22,477 bases of DNA from JAKFWF01 sp041745515 (GTDB lineage: Bacteria > Pseudomonadota > Alphaproteobacteria > Rhizobiales > Hyphomicrobiaceae), in assembly GCA_041745515.1 (NCBI GenBank), contig JBGTIU010000126.1:1-22477 (forward strand). Direction: 5' to 3'. The position numbers and the translations under genes are program-made. Each line of letters opens with the position of its first letter. Position 1 is the first letter of the stretch. Of this stretch, positions 1-6,275 are shown piece after piece. The notes under the pieces were generated by a model that worked only from the letters and a program-made list of their open reading frames with translations, was not told where the DNA came from and ran no database searches.

Positions 1-1162
1 AGGCCGCAATCACGCGCGCGCGGCGCTCGAGCGGCGCCCAGCTCTGCACCGCCGCGAACGACGGCACGATGAAAAGGCCACCCGCTGCGGCCAGACCGAA
101 CAAGGCGAAGCCCATATGCAGGCCCCAGGCCGAACCCAGGAAGTCCGCGACCGAGACCACCACGCCGAACTGCGCCGCGGGCGCAGACGAGATCGCCCAC
201 GCCAGGTCAAGGCAGAACATGCCCATCAGGAAAGCGGCGACCGGCACCAGCGCCAAGTTGGGCCTCTGTTTGCTCGCCTGCGCCGCTGCGACCGAGCCGA
301 TCGCGATACCGACGGTGAAGACCAGCAGCGCGATGGTCAGCAACTGCTCGCTGCCGCCGATGTGCGTCTTGACGAGGGTCGGCAGCAGCGACAGCGCAAC
401 TGCACCGACGACCCAGAACCATGCGGTGATCAGTCCGCCGATCCATAGCCGGTGATCGGATTTCAAGTCGCGCAGGAGAGCGACGGTCGAGGTCCAAGGA
501 TTGCGTTCGATGACCAGATCGGGCGCGCGTGAACCGGTCGGCGGAATCAGCCGAGCGAATGCCCAACAGAGGAGTGCCATGACGATGACGGCGACGACGA
601 CCCATCCGCTGGAATTATTCGCGATATCTGCGGTTTTCGCGGTTTTCGCGATGCCATTCGCGGCGCTGTCTGCGAGGGCCAATCCGCCAGCGATGGTGCC
701 GGCCAGGATGGCGGCAAACGTCGCGCCTTCGATCAGGGCATTGCCTGCGGGTAGCTCACGGGTTTCCAGATGATCAGGCAGTATTCCGTACTTGATCGGG
801 CCGAACAGCGCGCCGATAACACCGAACAGCCCAAGAGCAACGAAGAGCAATGGCAGCGACTGCAAGTAAAAGCCAAGTGCTGCAACGATCGCAACTGGGA
901 TCTCGGCGAGCTTCAGCTTGGCCGCCATCTCCGCCTTGTCGAACTTGTCGGCAAGCTGGCCGCCGACCGCCGACAGAATGAAGTACGGCGCAATGAAGAC
1001 CGCCCCAGCCAACGTAACGAGAGCCGGGCCCTGCGTGCCGCCAAGCTGGAAAAGAATGAGGATAATCAGCGCGTTCTTTACAAAATTGTCGTTCAGCGCC
1101 GAGAAAAACTGACACCAGAACAGAGGTACGAACTTGCGCGATGTCATCAGGTATTGAAACAT
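1..1162 (-). CDS. aas: Aas-type acyl-ACP--phospholipid O-acyltransferase / lysophospholipid transporter, N-terminal MFS part (cut by left edge)
   Basis: Open from the ATG at 1162 to the window edge with 387 codons and no stop. The protein opens MFQYLMTSRKFVPLFW and continues with ALNDNFVKNAL. Near residue 125 it has the segment FGPIKYGILPDHL followed by PAGNALIEG. These are hallmarks of the LplT/Aas major-facilitator module, which flips lysophospholipids across the inner membrane. Many alternating hydrophobic segments support an integral membrane protein. In alphaproteobacteria this module is usually the first third of a protein of about 1100 residues that continues into PlsC acyltransferase and AMP-binding acyl-ACP synthetase domains. 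Those parts would lie beyond the left edge, so the fusion is an inference and a stand-alone LplT remains possible. No strong ribosome site precedes the ATG. A promoter and operator-like repeat lie about 260 bases upstream. Confidence 0.85.
   Translation of the reverse strand, partial: MFQYLMTSRKFVPLFWCQFFSALNDNFVKNALIILILFQLGGTQGPALVTLAGAVFIAPYFILSAVGGQLADKFDKAEMAAKLKLAEIPVAIVAALGFYLQSLPLLFVALGLFGVIGALFGPIKYGILPDHLETRELPAGNALIEGATFAAILAGTIAGGLALADSAANGIAKTAKTADIANNSSGWVVVAVIVMALLCWAFARLIPPTGSRAPDLVIERNPWTSTVALLRDLKSDHRLWIGGLITAWFWVVGAVALSLLPTLVKTHIGGSEQLLTIALLVFTVGIAIGSVAAAQASKQRPNLALVPVAAFLMGMFCLDLAWAISSAPAAQFGVVVSVADFLGSAWGLHMGFALFGLAAAGGLFIVPSFAAVQSWAPLERRARVIAA
631..648. repeat. 9-bp perfect tandem duplication inside the Aas-like gene
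   Basis: The unit CGGTTTTCG occurs twice back to back. On the coding (minus) strand it lies within a run reading AKTAKTA, in a polar stretch between two hydrophobic segments of the transporter. It is in frame, so it only lengthens a loop by three residues. It probably arose by replication slippage. Confidence 0.6.
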
Positions 1163-1401
1163 GGGGCGGCTCGTTCGACGAAAGGTCAGCGGTTGAGACG
1201 AGGATGTACTTGGCAGGCTCAAGGCACGGATGTTGCTCGCAGGTTGTGCCTGATCGTGGTTAATTAAGGGCTTTGAGGCCCGCGGCTTGGTTCTAGCGAC
1301 AGCGTGGCAGCGTCTTACGGCAGGTTCGCGGCCTGAGCGATCGGCCCGACAGCCGGTCGATCAAGCGCAACGGTGGTAGAGACCTTGACTTCCAGTCACG
1401 C

Positions 1402-1422
1402 GATGTGAACTAAGTTCACATC
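1402..1422. promoter_or_regulatory. 21-bp perfect inverted repeat, probable repressor operator
   Basis: Arms GATGTGAAC and GTTCACATC are exact reverse complements separated by TAA. Perfect 9-bp arms with a 3-base centre are typical of dimeric helix-turn-helix repressors such as the TetR family. The site directly abuts the predicted -10 element of the leftward promoter and would cover the transcription start, a classic repression position. No candidate regulator gene for it lies in the window. Confidence 0.65.
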
Positions 1423-1451
1423 AATATACTATAACTCCAAGCCAAGCTCAA
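1423..1451 (-). promoter_or_regulatory. Predicted sigma-70-type promoter for the Aas-like gene
   Basis: On the minus strand TTGAGC (1451-1446) and TATATT (1428-1423) are separated by exactly 17 bases. They match the -35 and -10 consensus at 4/6 and 5/6 positions. Transcription would start near 1416 inside the inverted repeat, giving a leader of about 250 bases before the ATG at 1162. This is a prediction from pattern only. Confidence 0.55.
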
Positions 1452-1535
1452 TAGTCTTTATGAGCATAGTTCATAGATTGTGGTGCCAGCGCGAGCACGG
1501 CAATTACATGGGTATTTTGAATGACTTAGCTAGTA

Positions 1536-1982
1536 TTAGTTCTGTTCTTCGGGCAAGACGGGCAGCGGGTAGAACTCAATGCCCTCGTCGTGCAGCTCGC
1601 GCGCCTCGTCCTTGGACGCCTCGCCGTAGATGCCGCGTGCTTCGACTTCGTCGTAGTGGATCTTGCGAGCCTCCTCTGCAAACCGAGGCCCTACGTATTC
1701 GGCCTTGGCTTCGACCTCAGCGCGCATCTGGCGCACCGCTTCGACGAACTGCGCCCGCACCGCCGACTGCTTGGTGGCCTCGCCGTTGACGGCAGCCACG
1801 ACGCTCTTTCGGTTGCCTTTGGTCGCCACATTTGGCGCCATCAGCGCCTTTTCGACGGAGCCGGAGCCGCATTCCGGGCAGACCAACAGGCCGCGCTTCG
1901 CCTGAGCGTCGAAGCTCTTGCTGTTGCGGAACCAGACTTCGAACTGATGGTCCTGAGCGCATTGCAGTCGATAACGGATCAT
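1536..1982 (-). CDS. DUF1178 family protein
   Basis: 148 residues, the usual size of this uncharacterised proteobacterial family. The start MIRYRLQCAQDHQFEVWF and the motif CPECGS at residues 35-40, followed by KALMAP, are family signatures. C8, C35 and C38 suggest a small zinc-ribbon-like metal site at the N-terminus. The C-terminal half is charged and probably helical (an RAEVEAKAEYVG stretch), ending in a conserved-looking GIYGEAS...EGIEFYPLP region. Its ATG overlaps the stop of the upstream amidase gene in an ATGA arrangement, so translational coupling is likely and it is the last gene of that operon. Function is unknown. The constant association with a Nit-type amidase and glutaredoxin hints at thiol or redox housekeeping, which is inference. 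Confidence 0.9.
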   Translation of the reverse strand: MIRYRLQCAQDHQFEVWFRNSKSFDAQAKRGLLVCPECGSGSVEKALMAPNVATKGNRKSVVAAVNGEATKQSAVRAQFVEAVRQMRAEVEAKAEYVGPRFAEEARKIHYDEVEARGIYGEASKDEARELHDEGIEFYPLPVLPEEQN

Positions 1983-2851
1983 GAGGCGGCTTTCAGCGGG
2001 TTGCCCGCATGAACAAGCTCGAAGCTGCGATCGTGCGTCAGCGAAGGCACGCGCGAACGCGCTTCATCGATTGCAGCTGGGTCAATATCAGCAATGATAA
2101 CAGCCGGTTGGGTGCCATCGGCCTCGGCCAGAATTTCGCCCCACGGCGAAATGACAAGGCTGTGCCCATAGGTCTGGCGCCCATTCGGATGGGTGCCAGC
2201 CTGGGCTGCCGCAAACACGAAGCACTGCGTTTCGATGGCACGCGCCCGCAGCAGCGTGTGCCAGTGCGCCTTGCCGGTCGGCACAGTGAAGGCCGCCGGC
2301 ACCGAGATGAACTTCGCGCCACCATGCGCCAGGGCACGATAGAGCCCAGGGAACCGCATATCGTAGCAGATTGTTAGACCAAGCGTGCCCCACGGCAGAT
2401 CAGCCAGCACGGCGGTCTTGCCCGGTGCGAAGTTGCGGCTTTCGCGGTAGGTCTCGCCGTTGGGCAGATCGACATCGAACATGTGGATCTTGTCGTAGGT
2501 TGCCGTGATGACGCCTTCCGGCGAGATCAGAATCGAGCGATTGGCGAGCTTGTCCGGGCTCAACGCAACGCCCATCGATCCCACGTGCAGCCAGATCTTC
2601 AACTCCCGTGCCAACGCCCGAAAGTGCGCAATTGCGGGGTTTCCTTCCTGCGGCCGCGTGGCCACAAATAGCTTAACACGATCCATCTCCATAAGAGTCG
2701 TGATCTCGGGCGTCAAAACGTAAGCCGCGCCTTTGCCGGCAGCGTTACGGATCAACGACGTAGCGGCGGCTAGATTGGTGGCGACATCGGCTCCGGATGT
2801 CATTTGCACAAGGCCGACGCGAAATGCGATCCGAGTTGGCGTATCTGTCAT
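1979..2851 (-). CDS. Carbon-nitrogen hydrolase, Nit1-type (probable deaminated-glutathione amidase)
   Basis: 290 residues from the ATG at 2851. The nitrilase-superfamily triad is visible: E49 in LTPEITT, K121 in YDKIHMFD, and C162 in TICYDMRFPGLYRALA. The sequence around the cysteine and the HMFDVDLPNGETYRES segment resemble Nit1/Nit2/YbeM amidases rather than true nitrilases. Known members hydrolyse deaminated glutathione or related omega-amides, a cytosolic metabolite-repair role. The neighbouring glutaredoxin gene fits glutathione metabolism. Starts at 2875 or 2869, or TTG at 2887, are possible but would overlap or crowd grxC and lack a good ribosome site. The chosen ATG has GAGGAT just upstream and gives the usual short N-terminus before VGLVQMTSG. 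It ends in an ATGA overlap with the DUF1178 gene. Confidence 0.88.
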   Translation of the reverse strand: MTDTPTRIAFRVGLVQMTSGADVATNLAAATSLIRNAAGKGAAYVLTPEITTLMEMDRVKLFVATRPQEGNPAIAHFRALARELKIWLHVGSMGVALSPDKLANRSILISPEGVITATYDKIHMFDVDLPNGETYRESRNFAPGKTAVLADLPWGTLGLTICYDMRFPGLYRALAHGGAKFISVPAAFTVPTGKAHWHTLLRARAIETQCFVFAAAQAGTHPNGRQTYGHSLVISPWGEILAEADGTQPAVIIADIDPAAIDEARSRVPSLTHDRSFELVHAGNPLKAAS

Positions 2852-2857
2852 CGGCTG

Positions 2858-2863
2858 ATCCTC
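2858..2863 (-). promoter_or_regulatory. Ribosome binding site deciding the amidase start
   Basis: GAGGAT on the minus strand lies six bases before the ATG at 2851. It is the only Shine-Dalgarno-like sequence near the several in-frame starts of this gene and favours the shorter protein. Confidence 0.5.
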
Positions 2864-2883
2864 GGACATGGTCATCAGGCCAT

Positions 2884-3141
2884 TCAAGCTTGCAGCATTG
2901 CATCGAGACGACCCTGGAAATCGAGGGCGCGGAGATCATCACAGCCGCCGACGTGATGGTCGCCGATGAAAATCTGCGGCACCGAATTTCGCCCTCGGGC
3001 TTTCAGGCGCATGGTTTCGCGAACGGCCGGCTTGCCGGTCACGTCGATCTCTTCGAACGCAATTTTCTTGTTCTGCAACAGATGTTTAGCCATATCGCAA
3101 TAAGGGCAAAGCATGGTCGTGTAGATCGTGACGTTGGGCAT
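2884..3141 (-). CDS. grxC: Glutaredoxin 3
   Basis: 85 residues, exactly the usual GrxC length. It starts MPNVTIYTTMLCPYC with the dithiol active site C12-P-Y-C15. The cis-proline motif is SVPQIFIG, and GGCDDL is the glutathione-binding end seen in this family. It is a cytosolic glutathione-dependent disulfide reductase that can serve ribonucleotide reductase and protein deglutathionylation. A TTG-initiated extension to 3174 is open but lacks family similarity, so the ATG at 3141 is preferred. It lies 145 bases downstream of comF and 32 bases before the amidase ATG, all leftward. A comF-grxC-amidase-DUF1178 operon is therefore plausible, though the 145-base gap could hold its own promoter. Confidence 0.95.
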   Translation of the reverse strand: MPNVTIYTTMLCPYCDMAKHLLQNKKIAFEEIDVTGKPAVRETMRLKARGRNSVPQIFIGDHHVGGCDDLRALDFQGRLDAMLQA

Positions 3142-3286
3142 TGGTCGACTACTCACTGCGCCTTTCAATCTCAACAGTAACAGACAATAACTTGCTGGAG
3201 GATAACCGCAATGCCTGGAAGGTGGTGCCGACAGGCTCCGTGATCAACGATTTGCCGACAATGAACGTCTCCGATCGTACTCAATC

Positions 3287-4084
3287 TCAGCTCAACTGCA
3301 CCCCTTGCCCCGCGACGACGATCGCCAGTACCAGCGCGTCGACACGGGCGGCGCCGGCTGCCTTCAAGGCGCGTGCGCAGGCGTTGAGCGTTGCGCCGGT
3401 CGTAACAACATCGTCGACAAGAACGACGTTGCGGCCTTCGACAGCGTTGCGGCGGTTGTCCGGCACCTGGAACGCATGGGTGACGTTCTGTCGGCGCTGA
3501 GCCTCGGTCAGACCCACCTGCTGCGGCGTGCGCCGTGTGCGAATCAGCACCGCGGCGTCGACCGGCAAGAAGCGCGAACGCGAGACTTCGTGCGCAAGAA
3601 TAGCTGCCTGATTGAACCGCCTGGTCAACAGCCGCCATGGGTGCAGCGGCACCGGGACAAGCAGTGCGGCGTCGCTCAGCATTTCATGGCCCGCGGCCGT
3701 CAGCCAGCGGCCGAACAGACGGCGCGCATCATGCCGGTCGGCGTATTTAAGCCCGTGCACAAGATCACGCATCACGCCATCGAAATGCGCCACGGCGCGA
3801 GCGCGGTCATAGACTGGTGGATCGGCAAGAGCCGCTCCGGAGACAATCGTGCCACCGCTGTCGAACGGCATCGGCAGCCCGAGCCGATCGCACAGTGGCG
3901 CTCGGATGAATCGGACGCTTTTCCAGCAGCGCGCGCACAGCGCGTCGTGTGCGCCAAGCGGCCGGTGACAACCCACGCAGACCGGCGGCATTATAAAATC
4001 CATCACCGATTGGGCAACTCCAGACAGGGCTCGCCTGGCACCTGAACCGCCCTGTTGCAGTCGCCCTTGTTCAGCTTCGGTCAT
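3287..4084 (-). CDS. comF: ComF family phosphoribosyltransferase-like protein
   Basis: 265 residues. A double zinc-type motif (C36VGC39 and C50ARC53) follows the conserved DFIMPP lead. The second half is a type I phosphoribosyltransferase fold with the PRPP-loop-like motif VVLVDDVVTTGAT at residues 220-232. Upstream are RRFNQA and RRTPQQVGLTEAQRRQNV, all typical of ComF/GntX. ComF is linked to DNA uptake or use of extracellular DNA, and its enzymatic activity is not established in most species. The open frame extends upstream across the divergent methyltransferase gene, but that part is its antisense. The ATG at 4084 gives a normal-length N-terminus. It is divergent from the methyltransferase with a gap of about 55 bases, so the two share a promoter region. 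Confidence 0.92.
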   Translation of the reverse strand: MTEAEQGRLQQGGSGARRALSGVAQSVMDFIMPPVCVGCHRPLGAHDALCARCWKSVRFIRAPLCDRLGLPMPFDSGGTIVSGAALADPPVYDRARAVAHFDGVMRDLVHGLKYADRHDARRLFGRWLTAAGHEMLSDAALLVPVPLHPWRLLTRRFNQAAILAHEVSRSRFLPVDAAVLIRTRRTPQQVGLTEAQRRQNVTHAFQVPDNRRNAVEGRNVVLVDDVVTTGATLNACARALKAAGAARVDALVLAIVVAGQGVQLS

Positions 4085-4139
4085 TTGGCCTATGTGATCC
4101 GGAGTGGCAACGATCGCATGGTATCGGCTCGAGCAACGC

Positions 4140-5042
4140 ATGGCCATTGCGCCCGTCATCTTCAATCGACGACTGCTCAGACATCGGCGTGACCGCGCCG
4201 CGGCCGACATTGCGGCTTGCGACTTTCTGCTGACACGCGTCGCCGACGACATGATCGGCCGCTTCGATGCCGTGCGTCGCACGTTCCCGACGGCGCTGGA
4301 TCTGGGTTGCCACCACGGGTCTTTGACGCGGCGGCTCCGCGCGCATGCGAGTATCGAACACGTCGTCGCGGCGGATGCCTCTCGGGCGATGCTCGAACTT
4401 TGCGATGGGGCGAGGGTACAGGCCGAACCGGAAGCGCTGCCGTTCCGCGACGCGACCTTCGATCTCGTGGTGTCCGGGCTCTGCCTCCATCTGGTGAACG
4501 ATCTGCCGGGCTCCCTGGTGCAAATCAGGCGCATCTTGAAGCCCGATGGCTTGATGCTCGCTGCCGTGCTCGGAGGTGCCACTTTGACGGAGTTGCGTCA
4601 GGCATTTGCCGAGGCCGAGACCGAAATCGATGGCGGCGCCAGCCCGCGCGTCGCGCCGTTTGCCGATGTGCGCGACCTGGGGTCACTATTGCAGCGCGCG
4701 GGCTTCGCCTTGCCCGTCGTCGACGCCGACGCCGTGACTGTGAGCTACGCATCGCCCTTGCATCTGATGCGCGAGATCAAGGCGATGGGAGCGAGCAACA
4801 TGCTCGCCGAACGGCGCAAGGTTCCGCTGAAACGCCGATTGCTGTTACGGGCGGCCGAGATCTACGCCGAACGCTTTTCCCGCTCCGATGGACGCGTAAC
4901 GGCAACGTTCGAGATCATCACGCTGACCGGCTGGGGCCCCCACGAGAGCCAGCCGAAGCCGCTGCGGCCGGGGTCGGCGACGACACGTCTTGCGGATGCG
5001 TTGGGTGTTCCTGAGCGCCCGGCCGGCGACAAAGCGGGCTGA
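4140..5042 (+). CDS. Class I SAM-dependent methyltransferase (BioC/NDUFAF5-like)
   Basis: 300 residues from the ATG at 4140; a GTG at 4104 would add 12 residues. The N-terminus VIFNRRLLRHRRDRAA and motif I LDLGCHHG (residues 53-60) are typical of the alphaproteobacterial relatives of mitochondrial NDUFAF5 and of BioC. The acidic residue at D79 (AADAS) and motif FDLVVSGLCLHLVNDLPG are equally typical. NDUFAF5 acts in assembly of respiratory complex I, whereas BioC methylates malonyl-ACP for biotin synthesis. No biotin genes are present here, so an NDUFAF5-like role is somewhat more likely, by inference. It is divergent from comF and convergent with mutT, with both stop codons sitting in one short palindrome (5038-5055). 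Confidence 0.85.
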   Translation: MAIAPVIFNRRLLRHRRDRAAADIAACDFLLTRVADDMIGRFDAVRRTFPTALDLGCHHGSLTRRLRAHASIEHVVAADASRAMLELCDGARVQAEPEALPFRDATFDLVVSGLCLHLVNDLPGSLVQIRRILKPDGLMLAAVLGGATLTELRQAFAEAETEIDGGASPRVAPFADVRDLGSLLQRAGFALPVVDADAVTVSYASPLHLMREIKAMGASNMLAERRKVPLKRRLLLRAAEIYAERFSRSDGRVTATFEIITLTGWGPHESQPKPLRPGSATTRLADALGVPERPAGDKAG

Positions 5043-5055
5043 GCAATTGTCAGCC
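5038..5055. terminator. Short palindrome joining the convergent methyltransferase and mutT ends
   Basis: GGCTGA and TCAGCC form a 6-bp stem around the loop GCAATT. Each arm contains the stop codon of one of the two convergent genes. There is no T-tract on either side, so it is at best a weak bidirectional terminator. Confidence 0.3.
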
Positions 5056-5484
5056 GAGCAGATCGCGCAGAAACGGCAGCAGCGGCAAATCGGCCGGCGG
5101 CATTGGATAGTCGCCGAGGCGGCTGGCGCGCACCCAGGCAAGCTGCTGCCCCTCCCTCGGCGTCAATTCGCCTTCCCAATTGCGGCAAAGGTAGAGCGGC
5201 ATCAGCAGGTGAAACGTCTCATAGCGATGGCTGGAAAACGTGAAGGGCGCGAGGCACGTCAAACACACCTCGATGCCCAGCTCCTCGGCAAGTTCGCGCA
5301 CCAGAGCCACCTCGGGCGTTTCGCCCACTTCGACCTTGCCGCCGGGAAACTCCCACAAGCCTTCCATCGACTTGCCCGCCGGGCGCTTGGCAATCAGCAC
5401 CCGATTGTCGCGATCGACGAGGGCGGCCGCGGCGACAAGTGCAACGCGCATTTTGGAGTTGACCGAGAGAGTCGGTTTGCTCAT
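5050..5484 (-). CDS. mutT: Nudix hydrolase, 8-oxo-dGTP diphosphatase (MutT)
   Basis: 144 residues. A complete Nudix box runs from G49 to I71: G49, E55, R63-E64, E67-E68 and G70 fit the consensus GX5EX7REUXEEXGU. The preceding KSMEGLWEFPGGK and the RVALVAAAALVDRDNRVLIAKRP start are typical of MutT, which hydrolyses 8-oxo-dGTP to prevent A:T to C:G transversions. The ATG at 5484 overlaps the stop codon of the upstream SDR gene (ATGA), so it is probably translationally coupled to it. Placing a housekeeping mutator-prevention gene behind a sugar-acid dehydrogenase and a CoA-transferase is unusual. It may keep its own promoter within the SDR gene. Confidence 0.93.
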   Translation of the reverse strand: MSKPTLSVNSKMRVALVAAAALVDRDNRVLIAKRPAGKSMEGLWEFPGGKVEVGETPEVALVRELAEELGIEVCLTCLAPFTFSSHRYETFHLLMPLYLCRNWEGELTPREGQQLAWVRASRLGDYPMPPADLPLLPFLRDLLG

Positions 5485-6248
5485 AGGCGCGCCGTAACAC
5501 CGCCGTCGACATAGAGTATATGCCCAGTGACGAAGCTTGCCGCGTCCGAACTCAAAAACACCGCCGCACCGACCAGCTCTTCGACGCGGCCCCAACGGCC
5601 AAGCGGCGTGCGATCGATCAGCCAGCCGGAGAACTTTTCATCGGCGACAAGCGTCTTGTTGAGTTCGGTTGCGAAATAACCGGGACCCACGCCGTTGACA
5701 CGGATGCCGTGTGGTGCCCAGTCGATCGCCATTCCCTTGGTCAGCATTTTGACGGCCCCCTTTGATGCCATGTAGGGCGCAATGCCGGGGCGCCCGAGTT
5801 CGCTGGTGATCGAGCAGATGTTGATCATCGCGCCGCGGCGGCGCGGGATCATGTGACGCGCAACGGCCTTTGCCACGTAGAATACGCCGTCGAGATTGGT
5901 GCGCATCAGCTCGGCCCAAGTCTCCTCGGGCAACTGTTCGAGGCTCATCCGACGTTGGATGCCGGCATTGTTGACAAGTATATCGATCGCGCCGGTCTCG
6001 GCTTCAATACGTTCGATTGCCGCGTTGGCAGCGCTTGCATCGGTGACATCGAACGCCATCTCGGCAATCTCGTAGCCCTTGGATCTGAGCGACGCGGCGG
6101 CGGCGCGAGTGCGGCTCACATCGCGGCCGTTTAGCACGATGGACGCGCCGGCTGCCGCCATGCCTTCGGCTAGCGCGAACCCGATCCCTGCCGTTGATCC
6201 AGTGATGAGGGCGCGACGACCGGCGAGGCTGAACTGGTCGAGTGGCAT
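5481..6248 (-). CDS. SDR-family oxidoreductase, gluconate 5-dehydrogenase-like
   Basis: 255 residues, classical short-chain dehydrogenase length. The cofactor motif TGSTAGIG is at residues 16-23 and NNAG at 93-96. The catalytic set is S146, Y159 and K163 (YMASK), with the C-terminal end YVDGG. The strings NNAGIQRR, ICSITSELGRPGIAPY and RTPLGRWG closely recall IdnO/Gno, which interconverts D-gluconate and 5-ketogluconate with NAD(P)H. Substrate assignment among SDRs by sequence is risky, so other polyols or hydroxy acids are possible. AAGGA lies about 10 bases before the ATG. The gene follows the CoA-transferase after 27 bases and overlaps mutT by four. Confidence 0.85.
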   Translation of the reverse strand: MPLDQFSLAGRRALITGSTAGIGFALAEGMAAAGASIVLNGRDVSRTRAAAASLRSKGYEIAEMAFDVTDASAANAAIERIEAETGAIDILVNNAGIQRRMSLEQLPEETWAELMRTNLDGVFYVAKAVARHMIPRRRGAMINICSITSELGRPGIAPYMASKGAVKMLTKGMAIDWAPHGIRVNGVGPGYFATELNKTLVADEKFSGWLIDRTPLGRWGRVEELVGAAVFLSSDAASFVTGHILYVDGGVTARL

Positions 6249-6275
6249 GCTGACACCATCCTTTCAGTACAAGCG

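Larger units (their letters stand above)
1163..1535. other. 373-base intergenic region upstream of the Aas-like gene
   Basis: No convincing gene on either strand. The left part (1163-1400) is GC-rich and would be an untranslated leader of the Aas-like gene. The right part (about 1400-1540) is distinctly AT-rich. It carries a leftward promoter, a 21-bp inverted repeat at 1402-1422, and a weaker inverted repeat at 1459-1475 (TATGA, 7 bases, TCATA). On the other side the DUF1178 gene ends at 1536 and also runs leftward, so it reads toward this region. Confidence 0.7.

Noticed and set aside
3141..3500. 119-codon rightward frame beginning between grxC and comF
   Set aside because: Most of it is antisense to comF; the leading part looks protein-like only by chance and has no ribosome site.
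4085..4582. Upstream extension of the comF frame to 4582
   Set aside because: It is antisense to the methyltransferase gene, and its residues have no ComF similarity; the ATG at 4084 gives the normal length.
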